NCBI RefSeq assembly: GCF_008642375.1
Contig: NZ_CP029194.1
Location: forward strand, 806,001-870,000
DNA: 64,000 bases
DNA from: Streptomyces venezuelae
GTDB taxonomy: Bacteria > Actinomycetota > Actinomycetes > Streptomycetales > Streptomycetaceae
Reading direction: 5' to 3'
Shown here in pieces: positions 12,201-24,900 of this stretch (position 1 is the first letter of the stretch; each line of letters opens with the position of its first letter). Below the pieces are notes generated by a model. The model searched no databases and was not told the DNA's origin. It saw nothing but the letters and a program-made list of their open reading frames with translations. The position numbers and the translations under genes were made by a program.

Positions 12201-15200
12201 CCGGGCCACCCAGCCCATCGGCAAGGTTCAGGGAGACGGTGTCGGGTCCCGTCGCCGCGAGGCGGACCCGCAGGAACGAGGCCCCGGTCGCGAGGACGTT
12301 CACGCCGGACCAGGAGAACGGGAACCCTTCCTGTCCGACCTCGTCGGCGACGCCCGGAAGGAGGGAGTGGAGCGCCGCGTCGAGGAGCGCGGGGTGCACC
12401 GCGTACAGCCCCGCGTCCGCCCGCAGCCCCTCCTCCAGAGCCACCTCGGCGAAGAGCTCCCCTTCACCCTTCCACAGTCGCCGCAGCCCCTGGAACGCAT
12501 CCCCGTACTCGTACCCACGCGCCGCCAACCGGCCGTACACGCCCTCCAGTTCCACCTCGATAGCACCGGCCGGCGGCCACACCGTCAGACCACCACCCGC
12601 GCCCCGCTCCACCACCCGGGGCACCACCGAACCACTCGCATGCAGAACCCACGAGCCCTCACCCTCAAGCCGCCCGTACACCTCCACCCCACGACGGCCC
12701 GAGGACTCCTCCGCACCCCCCACCACGACCTGCACCTGCACACCACCCCGCTCCGGCAGCACCAGGGAGCAGCCAGCGTCAGCTCCTCCACCTGCCCCGC
12801 GCCGACCTGCTCCCCCGCCGCCAGGACGAGTTCCACGAAGGCGGTGCCGGGGAAGGGAACGCTGCCGAGTACGGCGTGGTCGGCGAGCCACGGGTGCGTA
12901 CGCAGCGAGACGCGGCTGGTGTAGAGGGTCTCCTCGGCCCCCGCGACCGTCACGGCGGCACCGAGCAGCGGGTGCCCGACCGACCCGAGGCCGAGGGCCT
13001 CCGCGCCGGTCGCGACGGTGCCGGGCTCCAGCCAGTAACGGTCGGTCCGGAAGGCGTACGTGGGCAGGCCGACCCGCCGGGCGCCGGTCCCCTCGTAGAA
13101 CGCGGCCCAGTCCACGGGGACGCCCCGGACGTGCAGTCGGCCGAGAGCGGTGATCAGGGTCCGGTCCTCGGGCCGGTCACGGCGCAGGACGGGGACGGCG
13201 GCGGCCTCGACTGCGCCGTTCCCCTCGTCCAGGCCGCCCGAGCCGCCCGAGCCGTCTAAGCCGTCCGCGCCATCCGCGCCGCCCAGGCCGTCGATCAGGC
13301 TCCCGGCCAGGGCCGTGAGCACGCCGTCCGGGCCGATTTCGACGAAGGTGGTGACGCCCTCGTCGACGAGGGTGGCGACCGCGTCGGCGAAGCGCACGGT
13401 GCCCCGGACCTGGTCCGTCCAGTACGCAGGGGTGCGCAGGTCGTCGCCGGCGGCGAGCCGCCCTGTCAGGGTGGAGACGACGGTGATCCGGGGCGCGCCG
13501 AAGGTGAGCCGGGAAGCTGCCTCGCCGAACGCGTCGAGCATCCCGTCCATGTGCGGCGAGTGGAAGGCGTGGCTGACGGTGAGCTGTTTGGTCTTACGGC
13601 CCTGCTGCTCCAGTTCCGCGGCGATCTCGGCCACCGCGTCGCCGTCCCCGGAGATCACGACCGACGTGGGGCCGTTGAGGGCGGCGATGGCGGCCCGCTT
13701 CTCCCGGCCCGCGAGCAGGGCGACGACCTCCTCCTCGCTCGCCTGGACGGCAACCATCGCACCGCCGCCGGGCAGAGCCTGCATCAGGCGGGCCCTGGAC
13801 GCCACGAGGAGACACGCGTCCTTGAGGGAGAGGACTCCGGCGACGTGGGCGGCGGCGAGTTCGCCGATGGAGTGACCGGCGACGAAGTCCGGTGTCACAC
13901 CCCACGACTCCAGGAGACGGAAATGCGCGACCTCTACGGCGAACAGGGCGGGCTGGGTGTAGCCGGTCAGGTCCAGCTCGTCACCGGCCGCGATCACCTC
14001 CCGCACGGGACGCGCCAGATGGCCGTCCAACTCCGCCGCCACCGCGTCGAACGCCCGCGCGAAAGCAGGGAAGGACTCGTACAGCCCCTGACCCATCCCG
14101 ACCCGCTGCGCACCCTGCCCCGTGAAGAGGAACGCGGTCCTTCCGCTGCTCCGGACGCCCCGCACGGCGCCCGGAGTCGTCTCGCCTGCTGCCAACATCC
14201 GTACTGCCGAAAGCAGTTGTTCTCGATCCCTGCCGGCCACCATCGCTCGGTGTTCGAGCGCGGAGCGGCTCACCGCAAGGGAGTAACCCACGTCGAGCGC
14301 GCCCGACGCGCTCGGTCCAGCCGTCTCCAGTGCAGCGGCGAGGCGCGCTGCCTGCTCCCTCAGCGCGTCGGCGCTCTTTCCGGACAGCAGCCACGGCACG
14401 GCCGGGAGCGGGGTGACCGGTGCGACGACGGCTTCGTCGCCGTCCCCTTCGGACGTGAGTACGGGCTGCGCTTGCGGTGCCTGCTCGATGATCACGTGCG
14501 CGTTGGTGCCGCCGAATCCGAAGGAGGAGACCGCTGCCCGGCGCGGTCGGCCGGTCTCCGGCCATGCCCGCTCCTCCGTGAGGAGCGAGACCGCGCCCGC
14601 CTCCCAGTCCACGTGCGGCGAAGCCTCGTCCACGTGCAGGGTCTTCGCAAGAACGCCGTGGCGCATCGACTCGATCATCTTGATCACGCCACCGACACCG
14701 GCGGCAGCCTGAGCATGACCGATGTTCGACTTCAACGACCCCAGATACAGCGGCTGTTCGTCCGACCGGTCCTGGCCGTACGTCGCCAGCAGCGCCTGCG
14801 CCTCGATCGGGTCACCCAACCGCGTACCCGTCCCGTGCGCCTCCACCGCGTCGACGTCAGAGGCCGACAGACCCGCATTGGCGAGCGCCTGACGGATCAC
14901 CCGCTCCTGCGCAGGACCGTTCGGCGCCGTGAGGCCGTTGGAAGCACCGTCCTGGTTCACCGCCGAACCGCGAAGCACCGCCAGGACCCGGTGGCCGTTC
15001 CGCTCCGCATCCGAAAGACGCTCCACCAGCAGCAGACCCACACCCTCCGCCCAGCCCGTGCCGTCCGCCGACGCGCCGAACGCCTTGCACCGGCCGTCGG
15101 CCGCGAGACCCCGCAGGCGGGAGAACTCGACGAAGGCGACCGGGGTCGACATGACCGTCGCTCCGCCGGCGAGCGCGAGGTCGCACTCGCCGCGCCGCAG

Positions 15201-15857
15201 CGCGTTCGCCGCCAGGTGCAGCGCCACCAGCGATGACGAACACGCCGTGTCCACCGTCACCGCAGGACCCTCAAGGCCGTAGGTGTAAGACAGCCGGCCC
15301 GAGGCCACACTGCCCGCGCTGCCGCTGAAGAGGTAGCCCTCGAAGCCCTCGGGGGGCAGGTTGGGCCTGGATCCGTAGTCGTTGTACATGACGCCGGTGA
15401 ACACGCCGGTGCGGCTGCCGCGCAGGCCCTCCGGGTCGAGTCCCGCGCTCTCGAAGCTCTCCCAAGCCGTCTGGAGGAGGAGCCGCTGCTGCGGATCGGT
15501 GGCGAGCGCCTCGCGCGGGGACATCCCGAAGAAGCCCGCGTCGAAGCGGTCCGCCTCGTGGAGGAAGCCGCCTTCACGGCCGTACGACGTACCCGGCCGG
15601 TCGGGGTCGGGGTCGTAGAGGTTGTCCAGGTCCCAGCCCCGGTTGACCGGGAACTCGCTGATCGCGTCCGTCCCCTCGGCCACCAGCCGCCACAGGTCCT
15701 GCGGCGACGAGACCCCACCGGGATAGCGGCACGCCATCCCGACGATCGCGATGGGCTCCTGGGCCTTGTCCTCCACCTCGCGCAGGCGCCTGCGCGCGTC
15801 CCGGGCGTCCGCGATCGCCCGCTTGAGGTAGTCGCGGAGTTTGTCCTCGCCCGCCAT
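6257..15857 (-). CDS. Type I PKS B: modules 3 and 4, interrupted by two apparent 1-nt frameshifts
   Basis: Bimodular PKS read in three frames: 15857 to about 12765, then to about 11545, then to the TGA at 6257. Module 3 is KS (Cys206, codon 15240-15242), malonyl-type AT (GHSIG, HAFH), DH with intact HxxxGxxxxP, KR (SDD at the LDD position, YAAGN) and ACP (GFDSL near 10.7 kb). Module 4 is KS (Cys codon 9980-9982), malonyl-type AT, a DH-like domain with [10 protein letters not shown] in place of HxxxGxxxxP, no KR, and an ACP near 6.7 kb. Module 4 should therefore leave a beta-keto group. The N-terminus ([14 protein letters not shown]) is a docking coiled coil. The C-terminus is a helical docking region ending in an acidic [15 protein letters not shown] tail, so PKS B should accept from PKS A and pass to PKS C. 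ATG 15857 is preferred because it begins the docking helix; GTG 15929 overlaps the PKS A stop and is an alternative. A TTA codon lies at 13257. Confidence 0.9.
7983..8030 (-). repeat. 18-bp tandem repeat in the PKS B AT linker
   Basis: Units start at 7983 and 8001 with a partial third at 8019, encoding a run of ATTAMT-like residues between the AT and the post-AT linker of module 4. The unit is a multiple of three, so changes in copy number would keep the frame. Confidence 0.75.
8524..8874 (-). repeat. AT-coding block duplicated between modules 4 and 3 of PKS B (copy 1)
   Basis: About 351 bp read as identical to 13778-14128 (offset 5254). The block covers the AT active-site region (GHSIG) of module 4. 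Identity stops sharply at both edges, which suggests recent gene conversion rather than ordinary divergence. Confidence 0.85.
10828..11323 (-). repeat. KR-coding block shared by PKS B module 3 and PKS A module 2 (copy in PKS B)
   Basis: About 496 bp match 16435-16930 line by line (offset 5607), covering the KR catalytic half and the linker to the ACP. A shorter match with the same offset lies at 10621-10756 in the ACP, and near-identity resumes at about 11454-11584 around frameshift 2. Confidence 0.85.
11545..11547 (-). other. Apparent frameshift 2 in PKS B (KR of module 3)
   Basis: A run of three C here corresponds to four C at 17152-17155 in the nearly identical KR of PKS A. Upstream the KR reads LVSRRGG in one frame. 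Downstream, [20 protein letters not shown] continues in another. Restoring one base rejoins the two halves exactly as in the paralogous module. Confidence 0.85.
12361..12767 (-). repeat. DH-coding block shared by PKS B module 3 and PKS A module 2 (copy in PKS B)
   Basis: Nearly identical to 17981-18388; one substitution was noticed (Arg versus Trp codon near 12606). Frameshift 1 lies at its edge, where this copy has one G fewer. Confidence 0.8.
12765..12767 (-). other. Apparent frameshift 1 in PKS B (DH of module 3)
   Basis: Three G here match four G in the paralogous PKS A segment (18385-18388). The first frame reads EELTLAAP and then turns to nonsense. The next frame picks up [12 protein letters not shown] as in PKS A. 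One missing base explains the break. Confidence 0.85.
13257..13259 (-). other. TTA leucine codon in PKS B (codon 867)
   Basis: The plus-strand triplet taa falls in the reading frame of PKS B as TTA, in a Gly/Asp-rich linker after the module 3 AT. TTA codons in Streptomyces need the bldA tRNA and are very rare in genes of this GC content. It was the only in-frame TTA I found in the PKS genes. Confidence 0.8.
13778..14128 (-). repeat. AT-coding block duplicated between modules 3 and 4 of PKS B (copy 2)
   Basis: Partner of 8524-8874, lying in the AT of module 3. Both copies encode the same residues through the GHSIG active-site segment. Confidence 0.85.
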
Positions 15858-15925
15858 GGTGTTCTCAGCTCCCCGTTGTGTAGTGCTCGTGCTCGTCGAC
15901 TGCTGTCCTGCGCTCGTCATGCCTG

Positions 15926-18900
15926 TCACTCCAGGTCGTCGAAGAGCGCGAAGAGCTCCTCGTCGCTCGCGGTCGTGAGGTCCCGGTCCCGGCCTTCGTC
16001 CTCGGCCTGGGCGCCGGCCTCGGGTGCTCCGGCCGCCGCGTCGGCGACGTCGAGGAGCTCCCGCAGCCGGGCGGTGATCCGCCCGTGCGCGGCGCCGTCC
16101 GTGGCCACGGCCCCGATCGCCGCCTTGAGCCTGGCCAGCTCCGTCAGGACGGGCTCCTCCGGCGCGATCTCGTCGTGGGAGAGGAGGTCGAGGAGGTGGG
16201 TGGCGAGGGCGGCGGGTGAGGGGTGGTCGAAGACGAGGGTGGTGGGGAGGCGAAGGCCGGTGGCGGTGTTGAGACGGTTACGGAGCTCCACCGCCGTCAG
16301 CGAGTCGAAGCCCAGCTCCTGGAACGCCCGCTCCGCCTCCACCGCACCCTGATCCGTATGACCCAGGACCCCCGCGACCTGCTCGCGTACGAGGTCGGTC
16401 AGGATCCGTTCCCGCTCGGCGCGGCCGAGGCCGGCCAGGCGCTCCGGCAGAGCCGGGGCTCCGCTTGCGGGGGCGGTGCCGGCCGCCGCCCGGCGCGGTG
16501 CCGGGGGCACCAGGCCCCGCAGGATCGCGGACAACGACTCGCTCCCCTGCGCCCGCAGAGCAGCCGTGTCCATCCGCGTCACCGCGAAGACGGCATCCGC
16601 AGCACCCGGCGACGTGGCCGCATCGAAGAGCTCCATCGCGTCCTGCGACTCCAGCGGAAGCAGGCCCGAACGCGCCAGGCGCTTCAGATCCGCCTCACCC
16701 AGATGCCCCGACAGCGCACTCGACTCCGCCCACAGACCCCACGCCAACGACACACCCGCGAGGCCGGAAGCCCTCCGGTGCTCCATCAACGCATCGAGGA
16801 AGGTGTTGCCGGCCGCGTAGTTCGCCTGACCCGCCGTGCCCAGAAGACCCGCGAGCGAGGAATAGACCACGAACGCATCCAGCGACACGTCCTTCGTCAG
16901 CTCATGCAGGTTCCACACGGCATCGACCTTGGGTCGCAACACCGCATCCAGTCGCTCATGCGTCAGCGCTTCGACAGTCGCGTCGTCCGACACACCCGCC
17001 GTGTGCACCACAGCCGCCAGAGGACTCCCAGCCGGAATCGCAGCGATGACCTCCGCCAACGCGGCACGATCCGCCACGTCGACAGCCGCGAACACCACCT
17101 CCGCACCCTCAGCCGCCAGCTCCTCCGCCAACTCCGCAGCCCCCGGAGCCTCCCCACCACGCCGGCTCACCAGAACCAGCCGGCGGGCACCGTGCCGGGT
17201 CACCACATGGCGTGCGGCAAGGCTGCCGAGCGTGCCCGTGGCGCCGGTGACCAGGACCGTGCCCCGGCCCCAGTCCAGGGGCTCCTCCGCAGGCTTGACA
17301 TCCGCGCGGACCAGACGCGGCACCAGCACCCGGCCGCCCCGCACAGCCGCCTGGTCCTCACCCGACGCCAGCACGAGGGCGACGTCCGCCTCGTCCTCCA
17401 CGTCGGCCAGAACCACCCGGCCCGGATGCTCTGCCTGCACCGAACGCACCAGACCCCACACACCCGCGTGCACGAGATCCGAGACGCCCCTACCCTCGAC
17501 GCCCACTGCGCCCTGGGTGACCACCACCAACCGGGACCCGGCACGCTCCCCGTCGGCCAGGAATTCCTGGACCTTCGTCAGTACGCCCGTCACGGCACCC
17601 CGAGCCGCCTCGGCCGGTCCACTCCCGGCCGCCGTCCCCGGATCCAGTACCAGCAGCACTGTGTCCGCCTCGTCGGCAGCTTCCCCGGCCCCGGCGGTCG
17701 CCGGAACCGGCCGCCACTCCACCCGGAACAGCCCGTCCCGCGACGACCCCGCCGCACGCAGCGCCTCCCGCGACAGCGGCCTCAGCACCAGCGCATCCAC
17801 CGACCCCACCGGGCCACCCAGCCCATCGGCAAGGGTGAGTGACGCCACGAGGGAGTCCGGGTCGGGGTTGGTCAGGGCGAGCCGTACGCGGAGCACCGAG
17901 GCCCCGGTTGCCTGGACGTCCACTCCGGACCAGGAGAAGGGCAGCCATGAGGGGCCCTCTGCCGTGACGACGCCGGGGAGGAGGGAGTGGAGCGCCGCGT
18001 CGAGGAGCGCGGGGTGCACCGCGTACAGCCCCGCGTCCGCCCGCAGCCCCTCCTCCAGAGCCACCTCGGCGAAGAGCTCCCCTTCACCCTTCCACAGTCG
18101 CCGCAGCCCCTGGAACGCATCCCCGTACTCGTACCCACGCGCCGCCAACCGGCCGTACACGCCCTCCAGTTCCACCTCGATAGCACCGGCCGGCGGCCAC
18201 ACCGTCAGACCACCACCCGCGCCCCACTCCACCACCCGGGGCACCACCGAACCACTCGCATGCAGAACCCACGAGCCCTCACCCTCAAGCCGCCCGTACA
18301 CCTCCACCCCACGACGGCCCGAGGACTCCTCCGCACCCCCCACCACGACCTGCACCTGCACACCACCCCGCTCCGGCAGCACCAGGGGAGCCGAGAGGAG
18401 CAGCTCCTCGACGTGGCCAGCGCCGACCTGTTCCCCTGCCGTGAGCGCGAGTTCCAGCAGGCCCGTGCCGGGCACCAGGACCGAGCCGGCGACCGCGTGG
18501 GCCGCGAGCCACGGATGCGTACGCGTGGAGAGGTGTCCCGTGAACAGGTACCCGTCGCGGTCCGCCACGGCGACCTCCGCACCGAGCAGCGGGTGGTCCG
18601 CAGCGGCCAGGCCGAGGGCCGTCGCATCGCCCGGCGCCTCCGCCGGCCCCTCCAGCCAGTAGCGCCGGTGCTGGAAGGCGTACGTCGGAAGGTCGACCCG
18701 CCGTGCGCCGGGGAACACCGCCGCCCAGTCGGGGCCGGATCCGCGCAGCACCGCGCGGGCCATGGCCGCGCCCACGGTGTGGGGCTCGCTCGCCCCCTTG
18801 CGCAGGGCGGACGCGAGCGATCCCGCCTCCTTCGCCAGGCAGTCCTCGACCAGGGCGACGAGAACGCCGTCGGGCCCGAGCTCCAGCCATTCGGTGACGC

Positions 18901-21900
18901 CCTCGCCCTCCAGGTACCGCACCCCGTCGGCGAAGCGCACGGCCTCGCGGATGTGGCGTGCCCAGTACGCGGGCGAGGTCAGCTGGTCGACGGTGGCGAG
19001 GGTCCCGGTGACGTTGGAGACGACCGGGATCGTCGGGGAGCGGAAGGTGAGCCCGGAGACGGCGGTGACGAACTCGTCGACGATCCCGTCCATGTGCGGC
19101 GAGTGGAAGGCGTGGCTGACCGGCAGCCGCTTCGTCCGCCTGCCCTGCTCGCGCCAGCGCGCGACCAGCCGCTCGACCGCGTCCTCGTCGCCGGAGACGA
19201 CGGTGGCGTTCGGGCCGTTGACTCCGGCCACGGCAACCGCATCGTCGAAGGTCGCGAGGGCCTCGCGTACCTCGTCCTCGCTCGCCTGGACCGCGGCCAT
19301 CGCGCCGCCGGCCCGGGCCGACTGCATCAGGCGGCCGCGGTGGGCGACCAGGACGCACGCGTCCGCCAGATCGAGGACCCCGGCCAGGTGGGCCGCGGTC
19401 ACTTCGCCGATGGAGTGGCCGATGAGGTAGTCGGGGACGAGGCCGTGGGCCTCGAACAGCCGGAACAGGGAGGTCTCCACGGCGAACAGAGCCGCCTGTG
19501 TGAACACCGTACGGTCGATGAGCGCGGCGTCCTCCGACCCCTCGGGGGCGAAGAGAACGTCCTTGAGGGGACGAGGCAGTTGCCCGTCGAGTTGAGCGCA
19601 GATCGCGTCGAACGAGGCGGCGAACACCGGTGACCGGTCGTACAGTTCGCGCCCCATGCCCTGACGCTGGGAACCCTGCCCGGTGAGCAGGACTGCCGTC
19701 CGGCCCGTGGCCGTGGCCCCGCCCCGGACGACGCCCGACGAATCCTCGCCCCGCGCCAACTCACCGAGTGCAGACAGGAGTTCGTCCCGGTCGGTTCCGA
19801 CAACGGCGGCCCGGTGGTCGAGCAGGGAGCGCTCCGTGGCCAGCGAGAGGCCGATGTCGGCGGCGCTCGCCTCGGGGTGCTCGATCGCGTAGGCGTGGAG
19901 GCGCTCGGCCTGAGCACTCACGGCCCGCTCGTCGTGTCCCGACAGGATCCACGGGAGAGCCACGCCCGAGGCCGGTGTGACGACACCCTCGTCGTCGCCC
20001 TCGTCCGCGGGGACGGGCTGCGGTGCCTGCTCGATGATGACGTGCGCGTTGGTGCCGCTGATTCCGAAGGACGAGACGGCGGCCCGGCGGGGACGCCCGG
20101 CCTCGGGCCATTCACGCTCCTCCGTGAGGAGGGACACCGCACCGGCTTCCCAGTCCACGTGCGGCGAAGGCTCATCCGCGTGGAGCGTCCTCGGCAGCAC
20201 GCCGTGGCGCATGGACTCGATCATCTTGATCACGCCACCCACACCCGCAGCGGCCTGCGCGTGGCCGATGTTCGACTTCAACGAGCCCAGATACAGCGGC
20301 TGTTCGTCCGACCGGTCCTGGCCGTACGTCGCCAGCAGCGCCTGCGCCTCGATCGGGTCACCCAACCGCGTACCCGTCCCGTGCGCCTCCACCGCATCCA
20401 CATCCGAAGCCGACAGACCCGCGTTCGCCAGCGCCTGACGGATCACCCGCTCCTGCGCCGGACCGTTCGGCGCCGTCAGACCATTGGAGGCACCGTCCTG
20501 ATTCACCGCCGAACCGCGAAGCACCGCCAGAACCCGATGCCCGTTCCGCTCCGCATCCGAAAGACGCTCCACGAGGAGCAGCCCCACACCCTCGGCCCAG
20601 CCCGTCCCGCCCGCCGCAGCGCCGAAGGAGCGGCAGCGGCCGTCTTCCGAGAGGCCTCGCTGTCGCGAGAACTCGACGAAGACGTGCGGACCCGCCATGA
20701 CGGTGACTCCGCCGGCGAGCGCGAGGTCGCACTCGCCGCGCCGCAGCGCGTTCGCCGCCAGGTGCAGCGCCACCAGCGACGACGAACACGCCGTGTCCAC
20801 CGTCACCGCAGGACCCTCAAGGCCGTACGTGTACGACAGCCGGCCGGAGACGACGCTGGAGAGGGTGCCCGCGAGGACGAAGCCCTCGAACTCCGCCGGG
20901 GTGGCGGCGAGACGCGACGCGTAGTCGTCGTACATCGCGCCCGTGAAGACGCCGGTGTTGGTGCCTCGCAGGGTCGCCGGGTCGATGCCGGCGCTCTCGA
21001 AGCTCTCCCACGCGGTCTCCAGGAGGAGCCGCTGCTGGGGGTCGGTCGCGGTCGCCTCGCGCGGCGACATCCCGAAGAAGTCCGCGTCGAACAGATCCGC
21101 CTCGTGGAGGAAACCGCCTTGCCGGACGTACGACGTACCGATCTTCTCGGGGTCGGGGTCGTAGAGGCTCTCCAGATCCCAGCCGCGGTTGACCGGGAAT
21201 TCGCTGATCGCGTCCGTCCCCTCGGCCACCAGCCGCCACAGGTCCTGCGGCGACGACACCCCGCCCGGGTACCGGCACGCCATGCCCACGATCGCGATCG
21301 GATCATCGTCGGTCGCGACGTCACGGACGGAAGCCATCCGCTCGGCCGCGACGGTGTTCGCCGCCGCTTCCTCCTTCAACCCGGGTACCTGGGAGAGGAG
21401 ATGGGCCGCGAGCGCGGCCGGCGAGGGGTGGTCGAAGACCGTGGTCGCGGGGAGCCGCAGGCCGGTGGCGGCGTTCAGCCGGTTGCGGAGTTCCACGCCG
21501 GCCAGGGAGTCGAAGCCGAGGTCCTTGAAGGATCGCTCCGCCCCGACGGCGGCGGAGTCCGCGTGCCCGAGGACGTCCGCGACGACACCCGTCACGAGCG
21601 CCACGGCCGTGCTGTGCCGCTCCTCCGGGGACTGCGCGGCGAGCCCGCTCAGCCACCCGCCGGACGTGTCCGCCGACTCGGCGGCCGTCCGCGCGGCACG
21701 GCGCGGACGCGCCCGGACGAGCCCGCGCCACAGTGCCGGAGGCTGTCCGTCCGTACCCCGGTGGGCGGTGGGGCGGAGTCCGGCGGGTACGAGGAGGGCG
21801 TCGTCCCGGGAGACTGCGGCGTCGAAGAGCGCGAGGCCCTGCTCCGGGGTGAGCGGGTCGATTCCGGCGCGGCTCCAGCGGGCGAGGTCGCCGGCACCGA

Positions 21901-24900
21901 GCGTGCCGCCCATGCCGTACGCACCGTCCCAGAGGCCCCAGGCCAGGGACGTGGCGGCCAGGCCCGTGGCCGCGCGGTGGGCGGCGAGGGCGTCGAGGGC
22001 CGTGTTGGCCGCCGCGTAGTTGGCCTGGCCGGCGGTGCCGACGATGCCGGAGACGGAGGAGAAGAGGACGAAGGCGTCGAGCCGCAGGTCCTTCGTCAGG
22101 TCGTGCAGGTGCCACGCGGCGTCGACCTTCGGGCGCAGTACCGCGTCCAGCCGTTCCGGCGTGAGCGCCTCCACCGTCGCGTCGTCGACGACACCCGCCG
22201 TGTGCACCACCGCCGTCAGCGGACGGTCGGCGGGCACGGCGGCGATCACCTGTGCCAGGCCCTCGCGGTCGGCCACGTCGGCGGCGGCGAACGCCACCTC
22301 CGCACCGAGCCCGGTGAGGTCCGCGCCCAGTTCGGCCGCGCCCGGGGCGTCGGCCCCGCGACGGCTCACGAGCATCAGCCTGCGCACTCCGTGACGCGCC
22401 ACGAGGTGGCGCGCGACGAGCGCTCCGAGGCCTCCCGTGCCCCCGGTGACGAGGACGGTGCCGTCGGGGCCGAAGCGGTCGACGCCGCCGGCGGTGTCCT
22501 CGCCCGAGGGGGCGGCGGTACGGGCACGGGCCAGCCTCGGCGCGAGCAGTCGGCCGTCCCGTACCGCGAGCTGCGGCTCGTCCCCGGCGGCGGCCGCGCG
22601 GATCAGCACCTCGGCTCCTTCGCCCTCGCCCTCGCCCTCGCGTCCGCGTCCGCCTTCGGCGTCGGCGTCGGCTTCGGCTTCGGCTTCGGCTTCGCCCAGG
22701 TCGAGGAGGACCAGACGCCCCGGGTTCTCGGACTGGGCGGAGCGGACGAGGCCCCACAGAGGGGCGGTGGCGAGGGAGGTGACGTCCTCGCCGGGGAGCG
22801 CGGCGACCGCGCCCCGGGTGACGCACACCAGCCGCGATCCGTCGAAGAGCGGCTCCGACAGGAACTCGCGGACGATGCCGAGGGCGCGCCGGACGGCGGC
22901 GTGCGCGGCGGCTGACGGGTCGCCGTCGTGCGCCCAGCGGTCGGCCCGGAGGACGACGTCCGTCGCGGCGAGCTCTACGAGGTCACCGAGGCCGCCAAGG
23001 TCGGCAAGGTCTTCGACTTCCACCGCTCCGCGCCCTGCGGGCTCGGGGGTACCGGTCTCCGTCCACGCGACCGTGAACAGGGCGTCGTCGACGCGCCCGG
23101 CGGTCGTGCCGAGTCGGTCCTTCTCGACCGCGCGCAGGGTCAGGGACTCCACGGTGGCCACGGGTGCGCCGGTGGTGTCGGTGAGGCGGAGCGTGACCGT
23201 GTCCGGGCCGGTGGGTGTGATCCGTACGCGCAGCGTGGTGGCGCCTTCGGCGTGCAGGGTCACCCCTGCCCACGCGAACGGCAGCCGTATCCGGTCGGTC
23301 GCGACAGCGTCGGCGTCGGCACCGGCGCTGCTCCCCAGGACGATCGGGTGGAGCGCCGCGTCGAGCAGCGCCGGGTGGACGCCGAAGAGTCCCGCGCTCT
23401 CGTGCTGCGCCGCGGGAAGCCGGATCTCGGCGAGCGTGTCCGCGCCGTCGCGCCACAGCCCCGTCAGGCCCTGGAAGGCCGGGCCGTAGCCGTAGCCGAG
23501 CTCCGCGAGACGGTCGTAGACGCCGTCGAGGGGCGTGGCGGTCGCCGTCGCGGGCGGCCAGGCCGCGGAACCGTCCCCGGCGGTGAGGGGGTGGTCCGTC
23601 TCCGTGGCCTGGTCGCCTTCGCCGAGTACGCCGGAGACATGGCGGGTCCACTCCCGGGGCGCGTCGTCACCGGTGGCCGCTCCGTCGGAGTCGGGGCTGC
23701 TGTACACGCCGAACGTGCGCCCGGCCGGCGACTCGGCGTCGCCGCTCACACCGACCTGGATGCGGACGGCGCCCCGCTCGGGCAGGACGAGCGGCGCTTC
23801 GAGGGTGAGTTCCTCGACCCGGGCCGCCCCGACGTGGTCGCCCGCCGCGAGGGCGAGCTCCAGGAAGGCGGTGGCCGGCAGCAGGACGGCGCCGTCGACC
23901 ACGTGGTCGGCCAGCCAGGGCTGCTCGGCCAGGGAGAGACGGCCGGTCAGCAGCACGCCGTCGCCGCCCGCGACCTCGACCGTGGTCGTCAGCAGCGGGT
24001 GGCGCGCCGGGTCGAAGCCGAGGGCGCGGGCGTCCGTTCGGGCCTCGGGCGTCAGCCAGTAGTGCGCGCGCCGGAAGGCGTACGTGGGCAGTTCCGTGCG
24101 GCGTCCGTCCGGGAAGAACGACGCCCGGTCCAGGGGTGCGCCGTGGACATGGGCGGTCGCGAGACCGGCGGCGAGGGTCTCGGCCTCGGGGCGACCCGCG
24201 CGCAGCAGCGGGACGACCGTCACGTCCCGGGCGTCCGGGGCACCGAGGGCGTGTCCCGAGTCCTCCGGCTGTGCGAGGGCGTCCTCGGCGAGTGCCGTGA
24301 GGACGGCGTCGGGGCCGATCTCGACGAGGACGGTCGCGTCCTGGGCGGCCAGGGTGCGGACGGCGTCCAGGAAGCGCACCGGCCGCCGGATCTGGTCGAC
24401 CCAGTACGCGGGCGAGGTGAGCTCGCCGGACGTGACGAGCGTGCCGGTGACCGTGGAGACGACGGGGATCCGCGGCTCCTCGAAGGTCAGGTCCTCGGTG
24501 ACCCCAAGGAACTCGTCGAGGACGTCGTCCATGTGCGGGGAGTGGAAGGCGTGGCTGACGCGCAGCCGGCGGGTGCGTCGGCCGCGTCCGGCCCAATCGG
24601 CGCGGATCTCCTCGGCGGCGTCGGCGTCGCCGGAGACGACCACGGCGGCGGGCCCGTTGACGGCGGCGACGGCGACCCTGCCCTCGTAACCCTTCAGGGA
24701 CTCGACGACCTCGGCTTCAGCCGCCTGCACGGCGATCATCGCGCCGCCGTCGCGGGCGGACTGCATGAGCCGGCCGCGGGCGGTGACGAGCCGTGCGGCG
24801 TCGTCGAGGGAGAGGACGCCGGCGACGTGGGCGGCGGCGATCTCGCCGACGGAGTGGCCGGTGAGCAGGTCGGGGGCCAGGCCGTGGTGTTCGAGGAGGC

